Notes: generated from the letters alone by a model not told the origin. A stretch of 64,000 nucleotides of DNA from Burkholderia singularis (GCF_900176645.1 NZ_FXAN01000072.1:1-64000), one strand, 5' to 3'. Positions 17,639-27,157 are shown, numbered from the stretch's first letter. Numbers and translations are program-made.

Positions 17639-18250
17639 ATGCGCACGATCGACAAACGTATCGCCCCGCACGTGAAACTTGCTGAGTCGCTCGTCGCGCG
17701 CGCGCCGACCCTCACGCTCACCTACGATGCGCGCTGCAAAAGCCGGCTCGCCGCAACGCTGGACAACGGCGAGGAAATCGCGCTCGTGCTGCCGCGCGGC
17801 ACGGTGCTCGCCGACGGCGACGTGCTCGTCGCCGACGACGGCGCACTGGTGCGCGTGGCCGCGGCCGCGCAAGCCGTGCTCGTCGTGCGCGCCGCCGATA
17901 CCCTGACGCTCACGCGCGCCGCCTATCACCTCGGCAACCGGCATACGCCTATCGAAGTGGGCGCCGATTATCTGAAGCTCGAATACGATCCCGTGCTCGC
18001 CGACATGCTGACGCGCCTCGGAACCACGGTCGAACGCACGCACGCGCCGTTCCAGCCCGAAGCCGGCGCTTATGGCGGCGGGCACCGGCACGGCCACGAT
18101 GCGACGTTTGCCGAAGATTACGCGCTCGCGCAGCAGGTGTACGGCGAGCACCACGGGCACTCGCACTCGCACTCGCACGATCACGATCACGATCACGATC
18201 ACCAGCATGGTCCTTCCTGCTCGCACGCTCATGGCCATCGACACGACTGA
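17639..18250 (+). CDS. ureE: Urease accessory protein UreE (nickel metallochaperone)
   Basis: UreE dimerises and delivers nickel to urease via UreG. The 203-residue protein has the metal-site segment HLGNRH (97-102). Its C-terminus is unusually histidine-rich: HRHGH at 149-153 and a run of His with Ser, Asp and Gly from 171 to 202, like the Klebsiella UreE tail that binds extra nickel. The DNA for the tail contains tandem GATCAC-type hexamers (18180-18202), a possible site of length variation. The 3' end overlaps the ureF start by 20 bases. Confidence 0.96.
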   Translation: MRTIDKRIAPHVKLAESLVARAPTLTLTYDARCKSRLAATLDNGEEIALVLPRGTVLADGDVLVADDGALVRVAAAAQAVLVVRAADTLTLTRAAYHLGNRHTPIEVGADYLKLEYDPVLADMLTRLGTTVERTHAPFQPEAGAYGGGHRHGHDATFAEDYALAQQVYGEHHGHSHSHSHDHDHDHDHQHGPSCSHAHGHRHD

Positions 18251-18917
18251 ACTCGTCGCGCTGCTGCATCTGGCGTCGCCGGCGCTGCCGATCGGCGCGT
18301 ACAGCTATTCGCAAGGGCTCGAGGCCGCGCTCGATACGGCGCTGATCCGCGATGCCGATGGCGTGCGCGACTGGATCGCAAGCGGCCTCGCCGACGTGCT
18401 CGCGCATGGCGAACTGCCGTTGCTCGCGCATCAGCTCGAACGCTGGCGCACGCACGATGCCGATGCGCTCGCCACCGCGAACGACGAGTTCGTCGCGAGC
18501 CGCGAATCGGCGGAACTGCGTCGCGAAACCGAGCAGATGGGCTGGTCGCTCGCCCAGCTTTGCGTGTCGCTCGAATGGGGCGATGCCGCACGTCGTGCGA
18601 CGCTCGCGCGCCTGTCGCCCATCGCGCTGCCGAGCGCGTTCGCGTTCGCCGCCGCTGCGCACGATGCGAGCCCCGATGCGACGCTCGCGGCCTACGCATT
18701 CGGCTGGATCGAGAATCAAACGGCCGCCGCGATCAAAGCGGTGCCGCTCGGCCAACTGGCCGGCCAGAAGATCATCGCGGCGCTGCGCGAGCCGATCCGC
18801 GACGCCGTGCGCCGCGCGCTCGCGACGCCGCCTGCCGCGATCAACACGTTCGCGCCGCAGCTCGGCATTCTGTCCGCGCGCCACGAATCGCAATACTCTC
18901 GCCTGTTCCGCTCCTAA
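18231..18917 (+). CDS. ureF: Urease accessory protein UreF
   Basis: UreF acts with UreD and UreG as the GTPase-regulating part of the urease activation complex. The 228-residue, mostly helical protein has the family N-terminus [21 protein letters not shown] and the C-terminal half [20 protein letters not shown]. The ATG at 18231 (MAIDTTEL) overlaps ureE by 20 bases; an earlier ATG at 18207 would add eight residues. Position between ureE and ureG is canonical. Confidence 0.95.
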   Translation: MAIDTTELVALLHLASPALPIGAYSYSQGLEAALDTALIRDADGVRDWIASGLADVLAHGELPLLAHQLERWRTHDADALATANDEFVASRESAELRRETEQMGWSLAQLCVSLEWGDAARRATLARLSPIALPSAFAFAAAAHDASPDATLAAYAFGWIENQTAAAIKAVPLGQLAGQKIIAALREPIRDAVRRALATPPAAINTFAPQLGILSARHESQYSRLFRS

Positions 18918-18956
18918 GCCGCGGTTCGCATGAATCGCCTAAGCATCCCGATCATC

Positions 18957-19619
18957 ATGAACACACCTGCGTTAAACGTTCCCGCCTCCACGGCGACCCG
19001 CCGCACGAAAAAACTTTCGCCGTTGCGAGTGGGCATCGGCGGCCCGGTCGGCTCCGGCAAGACGACGCTGCTCGAAATGCTCTGCAAGGGCATGCGAGAT
19101 CGCTATGACCTCGTCGCGATCACGAACGATATTTATACGAAGGAGGATCAACGGCTGCTGACCGTCGCGGGCGCGCTGCCGGAGGAGCGGATCATGGGCG
19201 TCGAGACGGGCGGCTGCCCGCACACGGCGATTCGCGAAGACGCATCGATCAATCTGGAAGCCGTCGAGCGCATGCTCGCGCGTTTTCCGCAGGCGGACAT
19301 CGTATTCATCGAATCCGGCGGCGACAACCTCGCCGCGACATTCAGCCCGGAGTTGTCCGATCTGACGATCTACGTGATCGATGTCGCGGGCGGCGAAAAG
19401 ATTCCGCGCAAGGGCGGGCCCGGCATCACGAAGTCGGATTTGCTCGTGATCAACAAAACGGACCTCGCGCCGCTCGTCGGCGCGAATCTCGACGTGATGG
19501 CCGCCGACACGAAGAAAATGCGCGGCGAGCGCCCGTATGTGATGTGCAATCTGAAAGCGCTCGACGGCGTCGCCGACGTGATCGCGTTCATCGAGAAGAA
19601 AGGATTGCTGAGCGTCTGA
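18957..19619 (+). CDS. ureG: Urease accessory protein UreG (GTPase)
   Basis: UreG is the SIMIBI-class GTPase that couples GTP hydrolysis to nickel insertion. The 220-residue protein has P-loop GGPVGSGKT (28-36), the metal-binding CPH motif in [11 protein letters not shown], and the NKTD base-recognition motif in [12 protein letters not shown]. The ATG at 18957 gives a normal short N-terminus; an in-frame ATG at 18930 would add nine residues. It is the last urease gene and is convergent with waaA. Confidence 0.97.
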   Translation: MNTPALNVPASTATRRTKKLSPLRVGIGGPVGSGKTTLLEMLCKGMRDRYDLVAITNDIYTKEDQRLLTVAGALPEERIMGVETGGCPHTAIREDASINLEAVERMLARFPQADIVFIESGGDNLAATFSPELSDLTIYVIDVAGGEKIPRKGGPGITKSDLLVINKTDLAPLVGANLDVMAADTKKMRGERPYVMCNLKALDGVADVIAFIEKKGLLSV

Positions 19620-19761
19620 CGTCCGGCAACGGCGCGCCCATTGGCGTGCGCGGCAGCAGCCGCAGCTGCGCGGCCGCGCGCGACGGCCGGCGCGGAAGCT
19701 GGAGCCGGGCTGGCAGCCGCCGCGCATCCGCACCGCACGATAACCTGCCGCCATCCGGCGC

Positions 19762-21147
19762 TCAGGCGCCGAGCCCGCCCGCCTCTTCGTCGATACCGGC
19801 CACATCGCCGCCGGCCGCGCTTGCGACTCGCGGCGGCGGCAGCAACGCGCTCAGCACGTCGATCGTGCGCGCGGTCGCGCCGCGGTGCCGCGCGGCGAAC
19901 GCCGCGCCGGCCGCGCCCATCGCCGTGCGGCGCGGATGGTCGGCGAACAGTGCATCGGCCGTGCGCGCAAGCTCCGCCGTATCCTGCACCTGCACACAAG
20001 CGCCTGCCGCGACCGCGTCGGCCGTCGCCTGCGTGAAATTGAACACGTGCGGCCCAATCAGCACCGGCACGCCCACCGCGCACGCTTCGATCAGATTCTG
20101 CCCGCCGAGCGGCAGCAGGCTGCCGCCGATGAACGCGAGGTCCGCGGCTGCGTAATACGCCACCAGTTCGCCCATCGAATCGCCGAGCAGCACCGCGACA
20201 TCCGCCGGCAGCGGCGCGGCGGCCGGCCGGCCGGCCGCCGCGGCAGCGCCGTCGTCCGCCCATTCGGTGCGCCTCATGCAACGCAGCCCGCGACGCTCGA
20301 CGAGCGCCGCGACTTCGGCAAAACGCTGGGGATGGCGCGGCACGAGCACCAGCAGCGCGCCGGGCGTGTTCATCGCGGCGAACGCATCGAGCACGAGCGC
20401 TTCCTCGCCATCGCGCGTGCTCGCCGCAATCCACACCGGCCGGTTGCCAATCGCCGCGCGCCACGCGCGCCCGCGCGCGGCAAGCTCGGGCGGCGGCGCC
20501 ATATCGAACTTCAGATTGCCGAGCACCGCGACGTTGCGCGCGCCGAGCGCATTCAGCCGCTCGGCATCGGCCGGGCTCTGCGCGAGCACGCGCGAGAAAC
20601 CGCCGAACACGTCGCGCACGGCCGCGCCGAACTTCGCCGCGCGCTTGAACGAGCGCGCCGACATCCGCGCGTTCGTCAGCACGAGCGGCACGTCGGCGCG
20701 GCGGCATTCGTCGATCAGCGTCGGCCACACCTCGGTCTCCATCACGAGGCCCAGCGACGGCTGCCATGCGCGCAGAAAACGCCGCACCGCAAGCGGCAGG
20801 TCATAAGGCAGGTAACAGCGCAGCACGCGAGAGCCGAATAGCTGCTCGCCCGTTGCACGGCCGCCCGGCGTCATATGCGTGAGCAGGATGCGCACATCCG
20901 GGCGCGCGCACAGCAGCGCATCGATCAGCGGTTGAGCGGCGCGCGTCTCGCCGACCGACACCGCATGCACCCACACGATCGGCGTGCGTTCGTCGACGCC
21001 GCGCGCGCCCGCGCGCCCCGGCCCATAGCCGAAGCGCTCGCCGATATGTTCGCGATAGCCGCGCTCGCGCCGCGAGCGCCATAGCAGACGCAACACCGCG
21101 GCCGGCGCGATCAGCCACCACAGCACACGATAGATCGCTCTCAACAT
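19762..21147 (-). CDS. waaA: Kdo transferase WaaA (KdtA)
   Basis: WaaA transfers Kdo from CMP-Kdo onto lipid A precursor at the inner membrane. The 461-residue protein has an N-terminal membrane anchor (LWWLIAPAAVLRLLW) and the family segments WVHAVSVGETRAAQPL, METEVWPTL and NARMSARSF, followed by the GT-B C-domain motif GGSLLPLGGQNLIEA. It is longer than the usual 420-430 residues, mainly because of an Ala/Gly insertion near residue 320 and a C-terminal extension. It is third in the minus-strand operon waaC-kdoO-waaA, 34 bases after kdoO. Confidence 0.95.
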   Translation of the reverse strand: MLRAIYRVLWWLIAPAAVLRLLWRSRRERGYREHIGERFGYGPGRAGARGVDERTPIVWVHAVSVGETRAAQPLIDALLCARPDVRILLTHMTPGGRATGEQLFGSRVLRCYLPYDLPLAVRRFLRAWQPSLGLVMETEVWPTLIDECRRADVPLVLTNARMSARSFKRAAKFGAAVRDVFGGFSRVLAQSPADAERLNALGARNVAVLGNLKFDMAPPPELAARGRAWRAAIGNRPVWIAASTRDGEEALVLDAFAAMNTPGALLVLVPRHPQRFAEVAALVERRGLRCMRRTEWADDGAAAAAGRPAAAPLPADVAVLLGDSMGELVAYYAAADLAFIGGSLLPLGGQNLIEACAVGVPVLIGPHVFNFTQATADAVAAGACVQVQDTAELARTADALFADHPRRTAMGAAGAAFAARHRGATARTIDVLSALLPPPRVASAAGGDVAGIDEEAGGLGA

Positions 21148-21181
21148 CGCCCGGGCGCTCCCGCCGAAACGTCGCGCGCGC

Positions 21182-22066
21182 TCAAACGAGCGTCCTGCCC
21201 GTCAAACGTTCGAGAATGCCGAGCGGCGCGCGCTCGGGACGCACCATCGAATCCACCGGCAAAAAGAACGTCTGCTCGAGCATGAACTGGCCGGACATCA
21301 CCGCGTGCGACGTTTGATCGGAAAAGCACACCCATACGCTGCCGGGCGGAAACGGCATGGTTTGTTGCGGGCTCGTCCTTTGATAGTCGAGATCGGCCTT
21401 CATGCAGTCGTGCAGGTTCAGCATCAGATGGTCATACGCGCTGCGCTTGGTCTTCGTCACGCGCAGCAGCGCGAGCAGAAACGCCGAGCCCGGCAGTTGC
21501 GGCCTGATCCGCGGCAAGAAGCGCTTTGCGACGTCCTCGAACGGCTCGCCAACGCGCCACACGCGCGGCACGCCTGCCGGATTCACGTTCGTGAACACGC
21601 GCAGGATGCGCTCGCCATAATTAGGCCGCGACGGAAACGCGTCGACGTGCAAGCGGCTGTCGTCCTTGCGCCACGACGTCTGCCGCGTCTCGACCTGCAT
21701 GAGGCGCAGGCTCGTCGGCGCGACGCGCAGCTTGCCGTGGTATTCGGGCAACAGCCCGTCGACGAGCGTGCATGCATGCTGCGCGAAGCGCGCGACCAGC
21801 GCGCGCACCGCCGATTGCGTGACCGCATCGCCGATCACGCCGGCGAGCGCGCCGCCCATCGGCGCGAGGCTGATGTTCTTGCGCTTCGGATCGGCAAGCG
21901 CCGGATCGAGCAGCGCTTCCTCGCCGCCGTCGATCGGAAAGCGCAAATGCGGGAAAAACAGCACCTTGCCGTCCTCGAGCGCGGCAAGCAGTTGCTCGCG
22001 CGGCACGGACAAGCGCTGGCCGCTCCAGTCGGCGGAGTCGATATGGATGATCTGGGATTCGCTCAT
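21182..22066 (-). CDS. kdoO: Kdo 3-hydroxylase KdoO (Fe(II)/2-oxoglutarate dioxygenase)
   Basis: KdoO hydroxylates a Kdo residue of the inner core to Ko (D-glycero-D-talo-oct-2-ulosonic acid), a modification known from Burkholderia and Yersinia LPS. The 294-residue protein has the iron-binding HxD pair at His140 and Asp142 (LHVDAF) and a likely distal ligand His254 in SDQTSHAV, fitting a jelly-roll dioxygenase. No signal peptide is seen, in line with a cytosolic or membrane-peripheral enzyme. It sits between waaC and waaA with 16- and 34-base gaps, so it is co-expressed with the enzymes making its substrate. Confidence 0.9.
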   Translation of the reverse strand: MSESQIIHIDSADWSGQRLSVPREQLLAALEDGKVLFFPHLRFPIDGGEEALLDPALADPKRKNISLAPMGGALAGVIGDAVTQSAVRALVARFAQHACTLVDGLLPEYHGKLRVAPTSLRLMQVETRQTSWRKDDSRLHVDAFPSRPNYGERILRVFTNVNPAGVPRVWRVGEPFEDVAKRFLPRIRPQLPGSAFLLALLRVTKTKRSAYDHLMLNLHDCMKADLDYQRTSPQQTMPFPPGSVWVCFSDQTSHAVMSGQFMLEQTFFLPVDSMVRPERAPLGILERLTGRTLV

Positions 22067-22082
22067 GAGATCGCGTCAGGAA

Positions 22083-23078
22083 TTACAGCAAGCCGAACGA
22101 CGCGAGCGCGTCCTTCACCTGCGAAAGGGACGGCGGCGCGCCCGCCGTGCCGAGGTTGACGACGTTGGGCGACCAGTAGCCGCCCGTGCGCCAAGCCGTC
22201 GCGAAATTGTACAGTTCGACGGTCGGGCGCTTGAGCGCCGCCGCGATGTGGACGAGGCCCGTATCGACGCCGACCGTCGCCGCTGCGCCGTCGATCAGAC
22301 CAACCACAGCGGGCAGCGACAGCTTCGGCGGCACGATGGCCGCCGCGCCGAACGCGTTGGCGAGCCGCTCGCTCGTCGCGCGCTCGGCGTCGCTGCCCCA
22401 CGGCAGCACGAGCGACATGCCGCGTCGCACAAGCGCCTCGCCCAGCGCCAGCCATGCGTCGTCGGGCCATTGCTTGTCGGTGCGCGACGTCGCATGCACG
22501 AACACCACATACGGCACGGGCAAGTTCAGATCGAGCGTGGCGAGCGCGCGCGACGCGGCCGCCGTGTTCAGCCCGAAATCGACCGGATCGCCGGGCGCGG
22601 GCGCCGGAACGCCCAGTGCCGCCGCGACGAGCTGCCGCGAGCGTTCGACGACGTGCGTGCGCGGCGCGATCGGCACACGCCGGCGATAGAAGAAGCGCAC
22701 CGGCCATTCGTAGCCGGCGCCGTCGGTGCGGTTGCCAAGGCCGATGAGCGGGCCGCGCGCCCAGCTCGCGACCCACGCGGTCTTGATAAGCCCCTGGCAG
22801 TCGATCACGAGGTCGTAGCGCTCCTCCGCAAGCCGGCGCCTGAATGCGCCGATCTCACGCCACGTCGCGACGCAGCCGAGCCGTTTGCGCCAGCGCCGCA
22901 GCGAGAATGGCAGCACGTTGCGCACGCCGTCGACGAGTCCGACGAGATCGGCGAACCCTTCCTCGACGAGCCAGTCGATCCGCGCATCGGGATGATGCCG
23001 GCGGATGTCGGCGATCACCGGCATGTTATGCACGACGTCGCCCAACGACGACACGCGCACGATCAGAATTTTTTGCAC
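22083..23078 (-). CDS. waaC: Lipopolysaccharide heptosyltransferase I WaaC
   Basis: WaaC adds the first L-glycero-D-manno-heptose to Kdo in the LPS inner core. The 331-residue GT9-family protein begins KILIVRVSSLGDVVHNMP, carries DLVIDCQGLIKTA, and has the sugar-nucleotide motif VGVDTGLVHIAAAL near the C-terminus. The start is probably the GTG at 23078 because the family starts immediately before KILIVR; upstream in-frame starts would overlap the terminator region. It is the first gene of the waaC-kdoO-waaA operon. Confidence 0.94.
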   Translation of the reverse strand: MQKILIVRVSSLGDVVHNMPVIADIRRHHPDARIDWLVEEGFADLVGLVDGVRNVLPFSLRRWRKRLGCVATWREIGAFRRRLAEERYDLVIDCQGLIKTAWVASWARGPLIGLGNRTDGAGYEWPVRFFYRRRVPIAPRTHVVERSRQLVAAALGVPAPAPGDPVDFGLNTAAASRALATLDLNLPVPYVVFVHATSRTDKQWPDDAWLALGEALVRRGMSLVLPWGSDAERATSERLANAFGAAAIVPPKLSLPAVVGLIDGAAATVGVDTGLVHIAAALKRPTVELYNFATAWRTGGYWSPNVVNLGTAGAPPSLSQVKDALASFGLL

Positions 23079-23151
23079 GCTGAAAACAAAGCCGGCGCAG
23101 GCCGGCTCGAGGCCGAAAGGACGGATTTTATCGCGCCCGGCGGCCGACATA

Positions 23152-23193
23152 GACAAAAAGCGGCGAACGCCCGCTGGCGTCGCCGCTTTTGTC
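23152..23193 (-). terminator. Rho-independent terminator after manB
   Basis: An 11-bp stem (AAAAGCGGCGA at 23156-23166 pairing with 23180-23190) around a 13-base GC-rich loop ends in a T-tract when read on the minus strand. It lies between the phosphomannomutase gene and waaC and should separate their transcripts. Confidence 0.8.
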
Positions 23194-23199
23194 GGCAAA

Positions 23200-23242
23200 G
23201 CTTGCGAAAACGCAAGCACGGCGCGCAACCGCGGTTGCGCGC
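23200..23242. repeat. Two further perfect hairpins in the manB-waaC gap
   Basis: GCTTGCG-AAAA-CGCAAGC (23200-23217) and a 22-base perfect palindrome (23221-23242) follow the manB stop on the minus strand, just ahead of the main terminator. They have no T-tract. They may protect the mRNA 3' end or be a small repeated element. Confidence 0.6.
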
Positions 23243-23253
23243 CGCGCTGTCGC

Positions 23254-24648
23254 TCAGAACGGCAGGTCCGCGTCCGGCTTGGCCGCCTTCAGCGCACGGC
23301 GGAAATCGTCCTGAATGCGTGCGAGCCCATCGGCGGTGGTCGCCTCGAAGCGCAGCACGATAACGGGCGTCGTGTTCGACGAGCGCGCAAGGCCGAAGCC
23401 GTCCGGATACTCGACGCGCAGCCCGTCAATCGTCACGATCTCGTCCGCGCCGTCGAACTTCGCGTTCGCGCGCAGCGCGTCGATCAGCTTCACGTTCTCG
23501 CCTTCTTCGAGCTTCAGGTTCAGCTCGGGCGTCGACACCGCATTCGGCAGGCCGTTGAGCAGCGCGCTCGGGTCCGCGACGCGCGCGAGAATCTCGAGCA
23601 GCCGCGCGCCGGTGTAGAGGCCGTCGTCGAAACCGTACCAGCGATCCTTGAAGAACACGTGGCCGCTCATCTCGCCTGCCAGCGGCGCGCCGGTCTCGCG
23701 CAGCTTGGCCTTCACGAGCGAGTGGCCCGTCTTCCACATCAGCGGCTCGCCGCCCTTCTCGCGCACCCAGTGCGCGAGATTGCGCGTGCATTTGACGTCG
23801 TAGATGATCTGCGCGCCCGGATTGCGCGACAGCACTTCCTGCGCGAACAGCATCAACTGACGATCCGGATAGATGATCTGGCCGTCCTTCGTGACGACGC
23901 CCAGGCGATCGCCGTCGCCGTCGAACGCGAAGCCGATCTCGGCATCGGTTTGCCTGAGCTTGCCGATCACGTCCTCGAGGTTCTCCGGGTGCGCCGGGTC
24001 CGGATGATGGTTCGGGAAATTGCCGTCGATATCCGTATAAAGCTCGACCAGCTCGCAGCCGAGCGCCTTGAACAGGCGCGTGGCGAGCGGGCCGGCCACG
24101 CCGTTGCCCGCGTCGACCACGAGCTTCAGCGGCCGCGCCAGCTTGATGTCGCTCGTGATCCGCTCGACGTACTGGTCGGCGACGTCGTACTGCTCGTAAG
24201 CGCCACTGCCGCTTTCGAAGCGCTCGTCGACGATCCGCTTGTAGAGCGCCTGGATCTGCTCGCCGTAGATCGCCGCGCCGCGCAGCACCATCTTGAAGCC
24301 GTTGTAGTCGGGCGGATTGTGGCTGCCGGTGACGACGATGCACGAATCGACCCGGCGCTCGCCCGCCTTGAGCGCGAGCGGCACGCTTGCCGCGAAGTAG
24401 CCGACCGGCGTCGGCACCATGCCGACGTCGACCACGTCGACGCCCGCGGCACGCAGCCCGTCGGCAAGCGCGGCCGACAACTGCGGCCCGGACAGGCGGC
24501 CGTCGCGCGCGATCACCACGGCGTCGCCGCCGGCTGCGCGCACTTCGCTGCCGAACGCACGGCCGATCGCGCGAGCGACGTCGGCATCGAGCGTCTTGCC
24601 GATCACGCCCCGAATATCGTATGCCTTGAAAATGGATTGGGAAATCAT
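23254..24648 (-). CDS. manB: Phosphomannomutase/phosphoglucomutase
   Basis: An alpha-D-phosphohexomutase interconverting hexose 6- and 1-phosphates, supplying GDP-mannose or UDP/dTDP-glucose pathways for surface glycans. The 464-residue protein has the phosphoserine loop TGSHNP (107-112, Ser109), the Mg-binding DGDGDR (243-248) and the sugar-binding GEMSGHVFFKDRW. It is closest to the AlgC/ManB dual-specificity type. The ATG at 24648 starts MISQSIFKAYDIRG as in the family. It is transcribed alone before a clear terminator; an AT-rich stretch upstream (24728-24745) may contain the promoter. Confidence 0.92.
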   Translation of the reverse strand: MISQSIFKAYDIRGVIGKTLDADVARAIGRAFGSEVRAAGGDAVVIARDGRLSGPQLSAALADGLRAAGVDVVDVGMVPTPVGYFAASVPLALKAGERRVDSCIVVTGSHNPPDYNGFKMVLRGAAIYGEQIQALYKRIVDERFESGSGAYEQYDVADQYVERITSDIKLARPLKLVVDAGNGVAGPLATRLFKALGCELVELYTDIDGNFPNHHPDPAHPENLEDVIGKLRQTDAEIGFAFDGDGDRLGVVTKDGQIIYPDRQLMLFAQEVLSRNPGAQIIYDVKCTRNLAHWVREKGGEPLMWKTGHSLVKAKLRETGAPLAGEMSGHVFFKDRWYGFDDGLYTGARLLEILARVADPSALLNGLPNAVSTPELNLKLEEGENVKLIDALRANAKFDGADEIVTIDGLRVEYPDGFGLARSSNTTPVIVLRFEATTADGLARIQDDFRRALKAAKPDADLPF

Positions 24649-24871
24649 CGATTCACTCTCAGTCTTGCATTGGAAAAATTTGCCGCCCCGGACGGAACAT
24701 CTGGCGCCGGCTGCCGCGAACCCCGGACAATTTATAATTGCAGGTTTGCGGCAAGCCGATCGCACTAACGGATCATCTCATTCTAATGCCTAGTTGCTTC
24801 ATTGCAGCAAAACCGTTCATTAATACAGCGCGTTCGGTGATCTTGGATACAGTTTCCTTTTCAATTCTTTT

Positions 24872-26128
24872 ATGCTGAAGCGGATCGCCAATCCCGAGGT
24901 CGGGCGAGCCGTCGCCAACCTGGCTTGGCTCGGCATCGAGCGCGTCACGCAAATCGGCGTCGCGATCGTCGTGAGCGGGCTGCTCGCCCGCTATTTCGGT
25001 CCGGACGCGTTCGGCAAATGGCAGTACGCGAACACGCTGCTGCTCGTGCTCGCCCCGCTCACGTGGGTATGCGGCGCCGAAATCCTGGTGCCTACGATCG
25101 TCCAGCGCAGCGGCGCGGAGTTGGGCGCCGTGCTCGGCAGCGCGTTCGCGCTGCGCTTCGCGGTGTCGGTCGCGGCGCTCGCGCTCACGTGGGCGGCAAT
25201 CGCCGCGGGCGCGCTCGATCCGCTCGTCGGCGCGATGCTCGTCGGGCTCGCGCTCACGCTCGCGCTGCGCGAGCCGTTTGTCGGCGTCGTCAACGCGTGG
25301 CTGCAGAGCATGACTTACAGCAAGCCGCAGCTCGTCGCGAGCATCGCGGCCGCGCTCCTGAAAATGGCGCTCGTCTGGCTGCTGGTGCGCGCGAGCGTCG
25401 CGCCGGCACTCTTCGGCTGGCTGTGGGCGCTCGAAGCCGCGCTGATCGCGGGCGCGCTGATCGCGTACTACCGCGCCAAGCATGGCGGCGTGCTCGGCTG
25501 GCGCATCGAGCGGCCGCTCGTGCGCGAGTTCGCGACGACCGGCACCGTGTTCTGGCTCGGCCTCGTCTGCATGTACCTGTTTCTGAAGCTCGACCGGCTC
25601 ATGCTCGAGCGCTACGTGACGTTCGCCGAACTCGGCCGCTATGCAGCCGCGCAGCAGTTGAACGAGAACTGGATCACGCTCGCGCTGATGCTCGCGCAGA
25701 CGATCGCGCCCGCGTTCGTCTATCGCGTGCACGACGCCGCGCAGCTCGCCCGCAACATCCGGCGGCTCGTCGGCATGACCGCCGCGCTGATGATCTCGGG
25801 CGCGCTCGTGCTCGACCTGCTCGCGGGTTTCATCATCCGCAAGGTGTTCGGGTCCGGCTTTGACAGCGCGGTCGAAATCTTCCGCTGGGCGGTGTGGCTG
25901 TCGGTGCCGGCGGGCATCGAGGCGATCAGCAATCTCGTCGTGCTCAAATATCAGGCGAAATTCGTGTTGCTCGCGAAATGGGTGATCGCCCTGGCGCTCG
26001 CGGCGCTCGTCAATCTGATCGCGATTGAGCGCGCCGGGCCGCACGGCGCGCTCGCCGGCCTCGCGGCCGGCTATCTCGCCGCGGCGGCCGTCAATTTCTA
26101 CTATATCCGCTTGAAGCTGCGCCCATGA
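24872..26128 (+). CDS. ogcX: Oligosaccharide flippase OgcX (Wzx type)
   Basis: A 418-residue polytopic membrane protein of the polysaccharide-transporter/MATE-like flippase superfamily, with about twelve predicted helices and the early segment GRAVANLAWLGIERVTQIGVA. It would move an undecaprenyl-linked oligosaccharide across the inner membrane. It heads five closely spaced plus-strand genes (flippase, GT2, GT4, epimerase, PNPT) that match the Burkholderia O-glycosylation cluster, so its cargo is probably the protein O-glycan trisaccharide. The stop overlaps the next start by four bases. The cluster assignment rests on gene order and types. Confidence 0.82.
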   Translation: MLKRIANPEVGRAVANLAWLGIERVTQIGVAIVVSGLLARYFGPDAFGKWQYANTLLLVLAPLTWVCGAEILVPTIVQRSGAELGAVLGSAFALRFAVSVAALALTWAAIAAGALDPLVGAMLVGLALTLALREPFVGVVNAWLQSMTYSKPQLVASIAAALLKMALVWLLVRASVAPALFGWLWALEAALIAGALIAYYRAKHGGVLGWRIERPLVREFATTGTVFWLGLVCMYLFLKLDRLMLERYVTFAELGRYAAAQQLNENWITLALMLAQTIAPAFVYRVHDAAQLARNIRRLVGMTAALMISGALVLDLLAGFIIRKVFGSGFDSAVEIFRWAVWLSVPAGIEAISNLVVLKYQAKFVLLAKWVIALALAALVNLIAIERAGPHGALAGLAAGYLAAAAVNFYYIRLKLRP

Positions 26129-26970
26129 CGCCCGCACCCGACTTGCCCGATACGCACGGCGCCGCCCGCTCGCTCGACGACGTCGCGGTGCTGATCCCCG
26201 CCTACAACGCTCAGGACGATCTCGTGCGCACGCTCGCGTCGTTGCGCGAGGACGCGGGCGTGCGCGTGCTCATCGTCGACGACGGCAGCACGCCGCCGAT
26301 CGTCGCGCCGCAGCTGCCCGGCCTGTCGATCGACGTGCTGCGGATGCCGCAAAACGGCGGCATCGAGCGCGCGCTCGCCGCCGGCATCGACGCGCTCGCC
26401 GCGCGCGGCTTCCGCTACGCGGCGCGCATCGACGCAGGCGATCTCGCCGTGCCGCACCGGCTCGCGAAGCAGCGCGCGTATCTCGCCGCGCACCCGCGCG
26501 TCGCGTGCGTCGGGATGTGGACGCAGGTGGTCTCGCGCGACGGCCGGGCACTCTTCATGCTGACCCCGCCCGCCGAGCCCGCCGCGCTGCGCCGCACGCG
26601 CTTTTTGCGCTCGCCGCTCGTGCACCCTTCGGTGATGCTCGATATCGACGCGGTGCGTGCGGTAGGCAACTATCGCGTTAAATATCGCGCCGCGGAGGAT
26701 CTCGATATTTTCTTGCGGCTGATGGAACGTTACGATTGCGCGAATTTACCCGAACTCGGTTTGTATTACGAATTGAACGAGGGCGGCATCAGCGCGACCA
26801 AGCGACGCCGGCAGATTGTGTCGACGCTCGCCCTCGTCGTGCGCCACTTCGACGCGCTCAACCCGTGCGACTGGCTCGGCCTCGCGAAGAACCTGCTGCA
26901 TTTCGTGACGCCGTATACGCTGTTGCAGCGTATCAAGCGCAGGTTGTTCGCGCGGCGTGCGCCAGCGTGA
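26125..26970 (+). CDS. GT2 glycosyltransferase of the O-glycosylation cluster
   Basis: A 281-residue family 2 glycosyltransferase. The GT-A start VAVLIPAYNAQDDLVRTLASL and VLIVDDGSTPP (residues 45-55) are clear, followed by IDAGDLAVPHRL in place of a classic DXD and by the acceptor-side sequence AAEDLDIFLRLM. It has no membrane segment and should work on the cytosolic face of the inner membrane. It overlaps the flippase gene by four bases. It probably adds one of the sugars (Gal or GalNAc) of the O-glycan; which one cannot be decided. Confidence 0.85.
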   Translation: MTPAPDLPDTHGAARSLDDVAVLIPAYNAQDDLVRTLASLREDAGVRVLIVDDGSTPPIVAPQLPGLSIDVLRMPQNGGIERALAAGIDALAARGFRYAARIDAGDLAVPHRLAKQRAYLAAHPRVACVGMWTQVVSRDGRALFMLTPPAEPAALRRTRFLRSPLVHPSVMLDIDAVRAVGNYRVKYRAAEDLDIFLRLMERYDCANLPELGLYYELNEGGISATKRRRQIVSTLALVVRHFDALNPCDWLGLAKNLLHFVTPYTLLQRIKRRLFARRAPA

Positions 26971-27157
26971 CGCGCCGCCACGTATTTTTGCCCGACATGA
27001 CACTCGCCTCATTTTTGCCCAACACCAGCAGCCTTCGGCCGCGGCCTTCCGGCAGCCCAACGCGCCCGCCCTCGGACACCCCAGGCCGCGCACGTCGACC
27101 GCTGCCCGCGCGCGCGGTATCGGCACGCACGCGCCGTTCCGACGTCGCGCCACGCTC

